A stretch of 64,000 nucleotides of DNA from Coprinus comatus (Eukaryota > Basidiomycota > Agaricomycetes > Agaricales > Agaricaceae). Both the position numbers and the translations under genes were made by a program. The stretch spans positions 248,001 to 312,000 of the forward strand of contig JAWPGT010000020.1 of NCBI GenBank assembly GCA_034638255.1, in the 5' to 3' direction. The notes beneath the pieces are model-generated. The model saw only the letters and a list, made by a program, of their open reading frames with translations. It was not told the DNA's origin and searched no databases. Shown here piece by piece: positions 45,664 through 58,379 of this stretch; the first letter of the stretch is position 1, and the number at the start of each line of letters is the position of its first letter.

Positions 45664-47282
45664 TCAAGCAACTTTAATGACAACCTTTCCTACGTGTTTT
45701 TGTGATTCGAGATATGCATAAGCCTCGATGGCCTTTTCAAATGGGAAGACCTTATCAATTATCGGAGTAGTTTGACTTGGGTGAGCCTCGATAAGACGAT
45801 TCATGTCTTTGAATCTGATAAAAATGTGAGTTCGAATATAATAGTTCAATGAAATAACGCACTGGGAAGCAGAACCAACATAAATGCCACGGAGGATTAT
45901 GGCCTTCATTATAGCAGTGGCTATAATGTTACCAGTATGTTGCTCCTGCCAGTGTATCGTTTATACATGTTAGCACACATTTTACCACATAAAAAATGTT
46001 TACGTTAGAGATCAAACCAATAAGGTGAATGTATCCCCCCATCTTGACGGCATTCATACTCTTAGTGAGGGTTCCATATCCACCGACCTGGTAGAAAATG
46101 ATCAATTAAACAAAACATCGTGAGGTCAAGAGTTCTTCGAACCTCCAGGACATGATCTACCCCCACCCCGTCCGTCTAACACACATCTATCAGAAAGATC
46201 ATCTTAAATACAACCGAGCAAAAAAGCTTACGATTTTCAAAATCTCCTTGTCCCACTCAGGTACATTACGATAATTAATGACATGCTTAGCCCCAAGTTT
46301 TTTAGAAAACGCCAACTTATCATCCGAGGAAGATATAGCAATAACGGTAGCCCCACATGCAACTGCCATTTGTAATGCAAAGCTGAAGCATGATGCATGA
46401 GCATTGTAATTACCTGAGCTGAAAGTAAGAAATGATATACATACATGGACACCCCTCCAGTTCCCATGATAAGAACATAGTCTCCAGCTTTGATTGGTCT
46501 TGGGCCATACAAAGCATTGTAAGCGGTAAGGGCTGCACACCTGTTAGGACCTTGGGATTCGATATGCGTATAACCACCAGCCCTATTATGTGACGCACGG
46601 TAAGGTGGAAGCCTGCTCGTATGATAGAAATGCGGGAAATTTGACCATCGCCTAATGAATGAAAAAAGGTTAGACATTCTGAGATATATGTCAATTATTA
46701 ATACATACATGGGCAGGGAAGGTGCGGTACTCGGTCAATACACCTGGAGTTTGACCACCAAGAGATGACCGCTGCATCCCTGGGCCGATGTCGCCATAGA
46801 TATGGTCCATCGTGAAATTTGCGCAGACACGATCACCGACCTTCAAATCCGTTACACCTTCACCTAAAGCAATAATTTCTCCTGCCATATCCGAGCAAGG
46901 AACATTGTTGTCAGGGCTGTTTTAGTGTTAAGTCGATGTTCATTAAGTGATCTCCCATATCTTTGCGTACCTACTTGCCAGGTAGGTTCTGTTGGCGATA
47001 CTCAAGTCACGGAACTGAGTGAAGGCGGAGCAATGATTTGAATAAGGACTGTATTACAATCGGATAAAGCTACTACTCACCTGAAGGGAAACAGCATGTA
47101 TCTTAACGAGGACCTCGTAAGCCTTTGGAGTTTCAACGGTTTTCTCTCCGATTGACAGATTATTATAAGAGCCGAGCTATCGGTGATAAGAATAAGCGTA
47201 GATGAGGACTTTCTGCTGCAAGAATAAAGCTTGATTGCATTACCTTCAGTCGGTACTCACGAGCAGTCGTAGGAACTGTCAT
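45664..47282 (-). CDS. Zinc-free medium-chain alcohol dehydrogenase/quinone-oxidoreductase-like (MDR)
   Basis: Spliced as complement(45664..45814, 45863..45945, 46004..46087, 46143..46175, 46232..46382, 46445..46540, 46599..46651, 46709..46916, 46971..47014, 47081..47176, 47244..47282), 345 aa, normal MDR length. N-terminal GroES-like fold with EVLVKIHAVSLQFRDLSIA, NNVPCSDMAGEIIALGEGV and LKVGDRVCANF. The catalytic-zinc GHE motif of classical ADHs is absent (SDMAGE in its place), as in fungal NAD(P)-dependent zinc-free members. LPCAALTAYNALYG leads to the nucleotide-binding GTGGVS, followed by FALQMAVACGATVIAISSSDDKL and GAKHVINYR. The C-terminus KHVGKVVIKVA is typical. Ten introns of 48-67 bp. 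It likely oxidises or reduces alcohols, aldehydes or enones; the substrate is not readable. Confidence 0.9.
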
Positions 47283-47478
47283 TGTAGCTCTCAGAGTGTG
47301 TGGGTAGAGTAAATCTAGGCTATTCTCACTGAAATATCTCGGAAGTAAAGAAGCATGATGATAAATCATAACAACAACCGATAAGAAGTAATGATCTGTC
47401 ATCAAGTAAAAATCATATGTAAATCGACTCTACCAAGTCATTATTGAGCAGGCTAACAGTGTGTATGTGAGTGTGAGG

Positions 47479-47481
<3 letters not shown>

Positions 47482-47516
<35 letters not shown>
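47482..47516 (+). repeat. (AG)n microsatellite
   Basis: About 17 uninterrupted AG units between the dehydrogenase promoter and the 3' end of the monooxygenase gene. Likely polymorphic. Confidence 0.95.
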
Positions 47517-47521
<5 letters not shown>

Positions 47522-47671
47522 CGATGGGAGAATGTGCAGAACAGTGTTCCTGGAGTGAGTATATGTTACTTAGCCGATCAATACATACGAGCTTTACCAA
47601 AGTGCTTCGTAAATATTTACACAAGGGAGGGATTCTAACCCAAAAAAAAATATTACATTGCTTCTACAATT

Positions 47672-50084
47672 CTAGGGGCTATAGCGTACGCCAAACTTTC
47701 CCTCCTCCATGGCTTTGATTTCTGTAACAGAGTAAGCATATATTAAATTAAACACTAATACTATACTCACGAAGTGCAACATGCTTAGAGTGAAATCGGC
47801 AATGAGCCAGGCCACCTATATAGGAAGAACTAAGGATGCAGATGAGGAATTAAGTAGTTCCACACCCACCAATCATGCACCAGAGCCCTGGTATCCCAAG
47901 ATCCCTCCATACACCTTGCATTTCTCCCTCAGGATCGAGACCCCAAATAGGTTTTAACACGTTCGCAATCTCCTCGCCACAGATGCGGCGGATAGGGTCC
48001 CGTAAGTCTCCGAGACTATAAGTGAGTAATGATTGAAGATGAGTCACGCACTGAGAGCACTCAAGTAAGTGATGTCTCACCCCGTGGCAAAAATGATCAC
48101 ATCTGCAGATATTACTGAGTCATCTTCAAATTTGATGCCAGTTTCGGTGATCTCTGATATGGTACTATCGTTTTTCAGTTTGATCTTCTTATCTATAATC
48201 AGTTGTGAAGCGCCAGTGTCTGTGATCGCGATCAGTGCCTTGTATTCTGTAAGGTCGAGAAGAGGATATACCAAAATAATATCCGCCACCTCTATTGAAT
48301 GCTAAAAGCAGAAAGCCGGCATCTAGAGGTCCACGAGTTGTTTTGAACCCAACGTTCTTAAGCCCTTCTAATAATGTTCTGGGATGTGATCAAAACGCGC
48401 TCAACCGACAAGGATTACTGGTAACCTACTTATCGAGCTCCTCGATTACTTGGAATAAACGTTTCCCGACTAATAGACTTAGGAAATGTGGTGAGGAGTT
48501 TTGGAGTCGATCTGCAATATCAATAGGAAGACCACCTTCACTATATAGTCCTGATGACATCTCTTAGATGGTAGAAGACACAGTTAGAAAGATACTTACC
48601 ATCAATGAGAATGCCGAATCCATTCTTGATTGACATAACATATGTGGGACCACGTTGTACCATTGTAATATCTACGTTCCACTGTTAAGATGACTACGGC
48701 AACCATAACATGGGAATTCATACCAAGTCCATGGTGATAACAGTCGGCTGAAATATCGTGTCCTATAAGATGATATGGTTGAGTACTTATAAACCTTTAC
48801 CACATTTGAAATTAGTGTTACCTGATGTGCCAGAACCAACCACAACGACCTTTTTTCCAATGTGATCAAGACCTCGTTTATACTGTGATGAATGCATATA
48901 CTGGCCCTTAAACTTATCCTAATTGATGTTAGGCCACCCGTTCATACGTCAAAGAAAATAACACACCAATCCAGGAATCTCGGGCGGTTTTGGAGAATCA
49001 AAGGCAAATCCAGTAGCAAACACGACGTGATTTACAACAAATTCACGTTCGTCTCCATTAACACCACGCTTCACCTTAACGTGCCATTTCTTGTCTTGAG
49101 CCTGAGAAGCAGAAACAACAGTGGATGATAACCAGACAGAAAGATCCAGGGCTTCTGCATAGCTCTCGAGCCAGTTAGCAAGCTTTTGAGCTGGTGCATG
49201 GCGTGGCCAAGTGGACGGGAAGCTGGAGGAACAAATCTATTCAATGCGACTTGGCATTAATTGTGAAGACGGTACATACGGCATATATGGCATGTGGTCA
49301 AAGTCTACAATTGAGAGAAAGGAAATGAGAAACGTTGGTCAAAAAGAGGCAGAACATACTTACGAACAGTGTCGTGCAAACAGAGGGCATCATAACGATC
49401 CCTCCAGTTATCACCAACTCGGGCGTTCTTCTCAATAATCAGAGTGGACACATCAAGGGCTTTCAATCGTGCCGCTACCTCAAGGCCACTCTGCCCAGAA
49501 CCAACAATAATCACTGAAGGATGTTTATCCGCGAATTCGTCTGCTTTCTGCTTCTCTTGAAACCATAAACCATGGGTCAGCTCCTTGTTTCGTAGGTTTC
49601 CAACCTTTTCCGGAAAGCCTTTCAGATCCTCCAGATTGGTGTACACAAGATGGGCTTTCCACGCTCCCGAAGAGGTTGGAACGAGTCGTAGAGTACCCGA
49701 TCCGATTCCAACGTCCGTCTCAAAGTCAAATAACGCGTTGATCCACGCAAGATCTGGAAATGGTTGTTGAAGTCCAAGAAGCTCGTCTCTGAGTTTCAGA
49801 GAAGAGACGTTAACAGTGGATAGTTGGCTATGCAGGAATTCCGAGATTTTGTTTTGACTGTGAAACGTGCGGAAATCCCAGGTGAACGCCAGCATGTCGC
49901 GCCACCAGGCATCTGACAGAAACAGATCAGCTACAGCGTTGGCATCTTTGGAATATATATGCGCTGAGAATTCCTTGAACCAGTCTCTGGCCACCTGATG
50001 AGCATCTAGGTCCTTTGGTATGGTGGCCTGTAGAACGGTAAGAGTGGGAAGAGTCGCGTCTGGTAAATGAACTTCAGCGTTCAT
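47672..50084 (-). CDS. Flavin-containing monooxygenase with N-terminal NTF2-like region
   Basis: Spliced as complement(47672..47721, 47771..47815, 47870..48015, 48081..48219, 48272..48378, 48430..48562, 48600..48671, 48724..48762, 48822..48918, 48967..49222, 49280..49304, 49364..50084), 609 aa. Residues about 25-170 (VARDWFKEFSAHIYSKDANA, DLFLSDAWWRDMLAF, WDFRTFHSQNKI) have the look of a SnoaL/NTF2-like domain. Then come the FAD site IIVGSGQSGLEVAARL (GxGxxG), the FMO fingerprint FKGQYMHSSQY (FxGxxxHxxxY), a second GSGTSGHDI for NADPH, and ISADVIIFATG near the end. The C-terminus is HSKHVALQIKAMEEG. Such fungal enzymes use NADPH and O2 to oxygenate N, S or carbonyl groups. No signal peptide or membrane anchor. 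Eleven introns. TATATATAA lies 33-41 bp upstream of the ATG (50117-50125). Confidence 0.92.
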
Positions 50085-50873
50085 AATGTTGTGCTTTGGG
50101 TAGCCATTTCTTTACCTTATATATAGCATACAAGCCTCTAATGATATGCTGAGTCAATGCTGCGCGTTAAGTATATTGTTTTTCATTTCAATCGCCACCA
50201 AATCAATATGCAGACTCTTATCCCAATTTATACCTTCGCTCACTTGATTGATTGGCCATTCGAGAGTGTTGAAACGCGCGCGCAAGTCAGAGAAAGCAAG
50301 GGAAGAATAAGAGAAGCCTCTCGTGGTTTCACTAGAACCGGAGAAACCCGAGGGCATGCACGTAAGTATCAAGACTATCATAGGCACTTGCATTATTATA
50401 TATTCGTTAGTATGAAGTTAGTAGACAATTCAATCAGTCAACGTACTATACCATTAGTCCTTGACGGTTTGGTAGAAGTATCGTTACTTCCCATCAGATG
50501 ATTACTACACTCATCGGCATTATTAGGGCTACATGGAGATTAATCCTAGTATATTTAATTTTAGTTTAGTGCCAAGGCCAAGGACGCAATACGTGCACCT
50601 CCGGCACCGTAGTATCAACTGGGGCTGGGTCGGTCTGTCATTGACATACAGACGACATACATTTGCATATTTTGTTGCAATATTTGCATGTGTGAGTAAC
50701 TATAATAGACAGTAGAATAGAGAATAGGCTCCACATCATTTAGATTCAATTGTTGAGGTAGTTGGAAACATTTTTCCAAATCCAACCAACTGATTGAGCC
50801 GACGCAGTGAGTAACAGAGCTACAATTGAAAAGGAGTTAATTTGGTGCCTCTATAGAGAGGTGTTCATAAGCA
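50085..50873. other. Intergenic, monooxygenase promoter to MGST 3' end
   Basis: No gene recognised. Short open frames on both strands lack domains. Confidence 0.4.
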
Positions 50874-51567
50874 TTAGGTACCTAGCTGACTTATAATTCC
50901 AAGGGCATAAAGAGGTGTAAGGCGCTATTTACAGAAGAAACGCGATCAGTACGTTGAATTACCAGAAACAATGCACGTTCTCCTTAAACCTACTTTTTTA
51001 GGGTCTCCGCTACTAGCGTAGCCAATCGTGTAAGAGATACGACCAATGGTCCACAATCCACAAACAGAGGCGGCAAGAAGGGGATATTGCAGGCCGGCAA
51101 GAAGGGACCTGCGTATCATATATTAGAAATGGAGCGTACTATAGTAGAAATAATACTTACGATACCCATACAATAGGGATATTCTCAAGAGTGTTTTGAT
51201 GAGCTCCTAGCACACCTTTGAACATTGCACTACATAGATCGAGTAAGGACAGATATACATACGTTGAGCGCAGTTGAAGCGCTTTGCATCATTGTTACTC
51301 TCAGCTTCTGCTTTCTCCGCGTACACTAGCTTTTCTGTGAGCCACAGAGCATACTTATACCGTTCTAATCTCTGGTACGAACTTTGGGGATACTGAATTC
51401 CAGCGCGCTTACGGTGCCTTCCAACCAAAAATGCTTGTCCCATTAACAACCAGGCGGTAGAGACAAGGGCTGCGCCGACATATTGGAAACTAATTTTGTG
51501 AGTGTTGGGGTATTATAATGTCTATTAAAGAGTTGGCTTACTCGTTTGGAATCTGAAGGGTCGTCAT
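50874..51567 (-). CDS. MAPEG protein, microsomal glutathione S-transferase 3-like
   Basis: Spliced as complement(50874..50924, 50994..51108, 51161..51206, 51263..51325, 51383..51489, 51542..51567), 135 aa. A small membrane protein with four predicted hydrophobic segments. MGST3 hallmarks: GRHRKRAGIQYPQMYAEKAE, the family motif FNCAQRAHQNTLEN, LLAGLQYPLLAASVCGLW and TIGRISYTIGYASSGDPKK. Family members conjugate glutathione to electrophiles or reduce lipid hydroperoxides in the ER or outer mitochondrial membrane. The last exon (RLTPLYALGIISQLGT) is the least certain; without that splice the frame runs 16 codons further, to a stop at 50946. Neighbouring oxidases would produce electrophiles that such an enzyme could detoxify. 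Confidence 0.88.
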
Positions 51568-52092
51568 CGGGAAGAACAGGGGTATGCACATATTCCACTG
51601 AACTCACACACCCTATATCTGTCATAGAACACAGTTCCTTTCCAGGAAATAATTTCAGATTCGAAGGTGCCTTACGTAAGTGTGATTTCGTGTTTTCTTC
51701 CTCAGACCTTGAAAACTCGACTATCGACCAACGACCATCGCAAATGTCCCAATACAACGCACACTACAATACGAGTTAGAAAAAGATGTTTATATATGAG
51801 GAAGGGAACTAGGGCTAATGCTATAGCTTCGTTACACACCCTTCTGGGGAACCGAAAAATGAAATTTTTCAGCAACTCGAGAAAACGACAAGGTGATTGG
51901 GTGATTGCCCAGTCGTCAACCTACCTGCTTGTCGAAAAGTTAAGGTTCGGGAACTGACGTCAAAAAAAAATATAAATGTATATCGTTACGTACACAAAAT
52001 TTTTTAACCGAGCCCATAAATACAGAAAAGAAATTGTCCAAATCTAGTCATCTAATACTATTGTCTATCACGATAACTAATCGCATTTAGAT
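51568..52092. other. Intergenic, MGST promoter to GMC gene 1 3' end
   Basis: 525 bp without recognisable coding sequence; AT-rich 3' flank near 51960-52080. Confidence 0.4.
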
Positions 52093-54379
52093 TTAAATGT
52101 CTTGTTGAGCCTTGATGATATCAGCTCCTCTCTCAGCGATAGCATAGGTAGGAATTTGAGTGATTCCACTTGGAATGAAAGGCTAACAATATATCCATCA
52201 GTATACCAAGACCTAAATAATAAGGGAGAAAACTCACGAATACAGAAGCATCAATGACTCTCAACCCGTCAACATTCTTGACTTTCAGATCTGGATCGAC
52301 GACACCGTAGTCTGCACCAGAACGCGACATAGCAGCGGTACAAGAAGCGTGGTAAATGGATCCAGTATTTCCGGCAAAGTACGCGTCAATCTCCGCATCA
52401 GTTGGCTCTCCTGCGAGTTGAAGAGGTTCAATGATCCAATCAGCCCATGCGGGTCCGGAGACGAAGCGACGAGATGCCTTGAAAGCTTCACGCATGGTCT
52501 CCCTATCAAAGTCTGTGTCGAAGAAGTTTGGATCAATTGTCGGGTGTGCGAAAGGATCGGAGGAGCTAAGTTCCAGAGAACCACCTGAACACGAAGATGA
52601 GCACCTTGAAGATATCCAAAAGCTAAATATGCTTACGAGAGGTAGGTGTGATAACGACCAAACTGACTGTCAAGTAGTTGCCAGGAGTAGGGGGAGGACC
52701 TAAAAAGCCATTCTAACCATATGGGTCAGCAACTAAACCTTCCCAATTGCACACAATTGAGACTCACGGTGAACACAAACTCATAGTTGGCAGCACTAGG
52801 ACCAGAAGCGGGATTAGGCTGGCCACCAAGAACCGGAGAGTTGTCTGGATGCCTCAAGAAGCCGACCATGTTCGCGACTGAACCACTCATGATTCCCTGA
52901 TGATTCTGTTGCCAAGCATTCAACTCTGCCTGGAAGACAGCAGGATCGTTTAACACATCGATGGTATCGGTAGAGTTGACTCGATATTGCACGCTTGAAA
53001 TTGGGTGGTCAGTGAAATTCTTTCCGACCGATGGGAGGTTGACAATAGTCGAGATATTGAATCGGCTCAGTTGGGCTGAGTCACCAATACCTGAGTTCAT
53101 CAAGACCTGAGGGGTACCAATAGATCCGGCAGAAAGGACAATCTCACGCCTTGCAGTCACCGTGTTGATTGTAGCTAGCCGTTTTTTGATTGGATAAATG
53201 GATATGATGATAAGTAGGTAAAAAGAGACTCACATCCTGTTCCTTCGGTAATAAACTGAACAGTCTCGAACTTCGGTCCCCTAGCGGTTGTTGAAGAGGA
53301 CACTACTCTAGCTACTTTCGAGTGCAAAAGAACGTCGAGGTTGGGACGGCTGATAAATGAAGGTCCAAGGTAAGACGTTGCAGAGCTGCTTCGAGTACCA
53401 TTTCCAATAGTGAAAACCATATGACCTACGGGTTGGGTTATTCACAGGTGACAACCCTCATTACATGAGAACAACTTACCAATTCCAATGGGAGAACCAT
53501 CATTCAAATCGAGATTGAATGGGAACTCGCTGGCCAAGTCCTCGGTCGTCTGGATGATAAGATCATCGATGGGCTCCGGGAATCCAGAAACACTAGTCGA
53601 AGTGATACCAGTAGTGCTGTGCGCATTGATATCAACTTCTCCGGTGACGTCATGGCCATCTGAAGGAGGGCCGAACCGTTCGTTCTATATTCCCACGCAC
53701 TGTTAATTATTTTTATGATCTTTTTGTTTATCTGATACTCACCCTTGAGAAGTACGGTTGAAGCGAGTCCCAAGACCATCCTGAATCTCCAGTCAGTTCC
53801 GCCACCTTGTCCCAGTCGTCAACTGGACCACGGGAGTACAACATGTAGTCTTATTTGTTCCATTAACCTTCCGAAAGAAGGAAGTCGAACATCATGTTAC
53901 TCACTAACAGAGGAGCTACCACCAAGACCGAATCCTCTTGCGTAAGCTATCTCCCTGTTGTTAAATCCAGCTTGAGGCACTGTGGTATAGTTCCAATCCC
54001 ATCTGGTATGAGGGGTCAATGTAGGACAGAGTCTTGGTACGGAGATCTCCAAGTCAGTGTTACTAGTTTGCCTCGTTAGCATTTTATCCTATTGACAAAA
54101 TAGAGATGGACATACGCGCCACCAGCTTCAAGGATGAGAACTGAGATGTTGGGGTTCTCAGTCAGTCTGTTTGCAATCACGTTTCCAGCAGTACCGCCTA
54201 GGAAACGCCAAGTTAGATCAAGTACAATGTAGTAATATATCGTTGAACGACCAACCTCCTACGACGATAAAGTCGTATTCAGTACTTGGGAGGTCCGCCA
54301 AGTTCTCGAACAACGCAGCGTAAGCACTAGAAGTTGCGGCGAGTGCTACAGTCAATAGACGCATATAAGGGAAGCCCAT
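52093..54379 (-). CDS. GMC oxidoreductase 1, secreted (aryl-alcohol oxidase-like)
   Basis: Ten exons can be followed. ATG at 54379 with signal peptide (MRLLTVALAATSSAYA), then the FAD-binding [18 protein letters not shown] (across intron 1) and LILEAGG, GMC signature 1 around ARGFGLGGSSSV, GMC signature 2 [29 protein letters not shown] with the first active-site His, GVVDPDLKVKNVDGLRVIDAS and the end PFIPSGITQIPTYAIAERGA, stop 52093-52095. About 590 residues, the usual length. The family oxidises alcohols or sugars at a C-OH while reducing FAD, giving H2O2 or reducing quinones outside the cell. The second active-site residue (His in the AHTQ of aryl-alcohol oxidase) is Ile here. A 68-bp intron (54391-54458) lies in the 5' UTR just before the ATG. 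Confidence 0.9.
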
Positions 54380-54593
54380 TGTTCAATATCCTGCATACAG
54401 GGATAGGTCAGTTCACTAGCATATGGGGGCAGTCGACACATGAGCAAGAGGAACTCACAACAAAGGCTACAAGTCGAGAGTTTACAAGAAGGCAACAGAT
54501 GAGGATAATAGCTTAGCAAGTAGGCTTTAGAGGCTTTCCGGTTTCGAGATACCAGATGAGGGGATGAAGAACTTCTCTCCTGCTCCTTCGTAG

Positions 54594-54602
54594 TATATAT
54601 AC
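54594..54602 (-). promoter_or_regulatory. TATA box of GMC gene 1
   Basis: TATATATAC-type motif about 215 bp upstream of the ATG, which places it before the 5'-UTR intron. The other two GMC genes have TATATAT motifs at comparable places (about 58628-58637 and 62012-62020). Confidence 0.5.
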
Positions 54603-54935
54603 GTTTCCCAATTCCTATCTCCTACCACTACAAGCAATCTCAATCCAATAATGTAGAAAGTCGGTCGGTAAAAGCAATTCCCATACAGTCTATTACTGCA
54701 TTGATACTGCAGTCCGAGGGCCGGGAGCGAGCCCGAAGCCTGAAACACCGGAGGCGCGTCAATCGTGTCAATGAACAACCGATTTCGCATATCGAATCCT
54801 GAAATCATGGCATGCCAGCTTTGGAAATGTCTTCCAACATACTTGGTTCTAAGAAAGTCCCTGGGATGGCCTTGACTGTGTATAGGTACCCCTGATATTG
54901 TATGCGGACGTCTATTCCCAGGACTAAGCCCGAAG

Positions 54936-55018
54936 CGTGACGTGATATTTCTAAAAATAAGAGTGAGGTTGTACTTTCGCGTTTACCGCCAGACTGGAGT
55001 TAAAATAACCTGGGCTCC
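54936..55018 (-). promoter_or_regulatory. Conserved upstream module of GMC gene 1
   Basis: CGTGACGTGATATTTCTAAA-type block, then TTTCGCGTTT, then GGAGTTAAAATAACCTGGGC. The same three-part order is found upstream of GMC genes 2 and 3. It lies 557 bp before the ATG. Confidence 0.6.
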
Positions 55019-56089
55019 ATTATACAGCAATCTAACATGTAAGCGTGCCCCTTGACGTTCGAGCTGCATCCCACGAATCTGTGATATTTATAAAGCTGAT
55101 CTTTCTGTCTATTCTAAGACTATTCAATGAGCCTGAGGGTCGCATGCTTGTGAGGCAGGATACATAGAACAACCTAAAGTCCCAATACATGTCTTTCCCA
55201 ATGGAAAGAATCTGTTATCATGAAACAAGTCTCACGTTAAGAACCAGAATAAACTTTTGACAGGATCCCCTGCCGACAGTATGAGCTATGAAGCGGCATT
55301 GCCTTTTTCTTGATAATTCAAATCCTTGAATGAAGGCGGCTCCACATACAATGTACCACCAGATGATCTACCACTAACTCAGTAAAAAATACTATTGAAT
55401 CCCCGTATCTTGTATTAAAATTTGCATAAGATATGGGTAACGCGTAGTCGATGGTAAGCAGTATGCATGACAACTTGTTGACAACTGTGTTTAGTAGTTA
55501 AGCGTCAAACGATCAAATATCGGCAAAGAACAAGTCCGCTACGAGCGAGCCGCTATTAATAACTACCATTACCATATAATCAAGATGCGGGGGTTGAAGC
55601 GCTGATGCGCTTTCGGTTACTATACAGTGGCAAGCAGTGTGAGTGTGACAGTGTTATCTTTGAATAACAATAGACGACATATATGGCTTGACGTGAACGG
55701 AGATCGTATCTATAAAAGCGTAGTATTCTCTGAAGTTAATGCGATAGGTGGCTCCCGAGTCGGATATGCAGTGTACGCATTTATATGTGGTAGAAAATGG
55801 ATATCATATGTTTACATGATGGAAGTGGAGTATTAGTAATAATGTCTGACAATAACCAAATTGACATAGCACCATCGCATGATTCACATCGACCATATCT
55901 ATTTTAGGTGTTGGTCGTCCGCGGAGGCACATCAAGATGAAGAACGTTATGTTACATTCTTTAAGCAAAGTCTGTAGCTAAAAACATATTACATACATTA
56001 AGGGGATGAAACACGCAACAAGTTCGAGTCATTGACTACTGATGTATGATAGAAAGCCAGATAGTAACTAAAATTAATACTTAAAATAC
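55019..56089. other. Intergenic between GMC genes 1 and 2
   Basis: About 1.07 kb, no gene recognised. A 69-codon open frame at 55627-55836 has no recognisable domain. Confidence 0.35.
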
Positions 56090-58379
56090 TTAAATATTGT
56101 ATTGAGCTCTGATGGCATCAGAAGCTCTCTCCGCAACGACATAAACCGAGGCCTGAGTAATTCCACTAGGAACGAACGGCTAATACGTACCCATCAGCTT
56201 CACACTCCTCACAAAACATGAACGGAAAAATAAACTCACGAGAACGGAGGCATCAACGACCCTTAACCCATCAACTCCTTTGACCCTCAAATCAGGATCT
56301 ACAACACCAGTACCAGAATCCACACTTGACATAGAAGCAGTACCAACCGCATGGAAGATAGAACCAGTATTGTCAGCGAAGAAGGCATCGATTTCCTCGT
56401 CGGTGGGCTCTCCTGCGAGTTGAAGAGGTTCAATTATATACCCTTCCCATGCAGGCCCAGAGAGGAATCGTCTCGAGGATCTGAAGGCTTCACGCATTGC
56501 TACTCTGTCAAATTCGGTATTGAAGAAATTGGGATTGATTTTGGGGTGTGAAAAAGGGTCAGACGAGCTGATTTCCAAAGAGCCACCTACGCACGAGCAT
56601 AAGAGTCAGGAAGACACAAAAAAGCGAATCTACTCACGTGAAGTAGGTGATACGACAACCAGGCTCATAGAGAGTAGTTTCCCTCAGGTGGAGGGTTGCT
56701 TAATGATGAATAACCGTTCTAATCATACAAGGAGAAGTCAGCGACCAAGCCATCCCAGTAAGAATTAGTAGAACTCACGTGGAACACAAACTCATAATTA
56801 GCAGCATTAGGTCCAGAAGCAGGATTAGGCTGCCCAGCAAGTGCCGGGGAGTCGTCTGGGAACCTCAAGAAACCAACCATATTGGTAACCGAATTGGACA
56901 TGATTCCCTGGTGAGTATTCTTCCAGATGTCAACTGTTCTTGAAAGACAGTGGGATCATTCAATATATCCGCTGTGTTTGTGTTGTTGACTCGGTATTGT
57001 ACAATTGAGATTGGGTGATCACTGAAGTTCTTTCCTACCGAAGGAGATTTACAAGGGTTGAAATATTGAATTGACTCAGTTGGGATTCCTCGCCGATACC
57101 AGAGTTCATTAAGACCTGAGGAGTATTGATGGATCCAGCAGAAAGAATAATTTCGCGCTTTGCAGTCAGTCTATGAGATCGACCTAGACAGCTTAAAATT
57201 AGAAAATAGGTATCTAAGTTTGAAATTGGGGAACTTACGCCCCCTTCCTTCCGCGACAAATTCTACGGTCTGGAACTTCGGCCCCCTGGAAGTAGATGAA
57301 GAGGACAATACTCTAGATACTTGAGCATGCAAAAGAACGTCCAGGTTACGACGCTTGATATATTGAGGTCCAAGATAGGAAGTCGCAGAGCTGCTTCGAG
57401 TACCGTTTCCAATAGAAAAAAGCATACGGCCTACGAAATATGAAAGGGGATCCTCGAACAAAATAACCATAGACTTACCTATTCCAATAGGAGTTCCGTC
57501 ATTTGGATCTAGGTTGAATGGGAACTCATCCGACAAATCCTGGGTTGTCTGGATAATGATATCATCAATGGGATATGGGAATCCAGAAACGCTAGTTGAG
57601 GTAACACCAGTAGTGCTGTGTACGGCAGGATCAAGTTGTCCCGTAACATCATGGCCATCTGGAGGAGGTCCATAACGTTCGTTCTATTTTTACATTCACT
57701 ATGAGCCATTGTCGCAGCTGTTTGATTCATTTCTTAACACCTGCCTTGGCGAAATACGGCTGTAGTGAATCCCAAGACCATCCTTGATCCCCTGTTATGT
57801 TGGCTACCTTGTTCCAGTCGTCGGCCGGTCCACGGGCGTACAGCATGAAATCTTGTCTTGTATTAGTTTTCCAAAGGGAGGAACATTGAATAATATGCTA
57901 CTTACTAACGGAGGAACTACCCCCAAGGACAAATCCTCTTGCATACGGTACAGCCCTGTTGTTAAATCCAGGTTGCGCAACGGTGGTATAATTCCAATCC
58001 CATTTGGTGTATGGGGTTAATGTAGGACAGAGCCTTGGTACGGAGAGTTCCAAGTCGGTGTTACTAGTGTTCTTGTATTAGTCACACTGATCATGCATGA
58101 CCAATGAGAAACATACGATCCACCAGCTTCGAGGATGAGAACGGAGATATTTGGATTCTCAGTCAATCTGTTTGCAATGACGTTTCCGGCGGTACCGCCT
58201 AATCCAGGTACACGTTAAACCGGGTATGAGGTAAGGAAGAAGCGGGCAAAGGTACCTCCAACGACGATGAAATCATATTTAGTCCTTGGCAGGTCTTCGA
58301 ACCTCTCAAACAAAGCAGCGTAGACCGTCGATGTGGCAGCGAGCGCCACAATTAATAGACGCATATATGGGAAGCCCAT
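56090..58379 (-). pseudogene. GMC oxidoreductase 2, frameshifted paralog
   Basis: Same exon plan as genes 1 and 3. ATG 58379 (MGFPYMRLLIVALAATSTVY), [59 protein letters not shown], stop 56090-56092. Compared base by base with its neighbours it has three single-base deletions: near 57046 (in VNLPSVGKNF, giving an immediate TAG), near 56932 (QLDIW) and near 56675 (NYLSMS). Each shifts the frame, so no full enzyme can be made unless these are sequence errors. Splice sites and catalytic motifs elsewhere are preserved, so loss would be recent. The Ile at the second active-site position is shared. Confidence 0.75.

Noticed and set aside
47461..47718. 85-codon frame with an Arg-Glu repeat
   Set aside because: Simply the (AG)n microsatellite translated.
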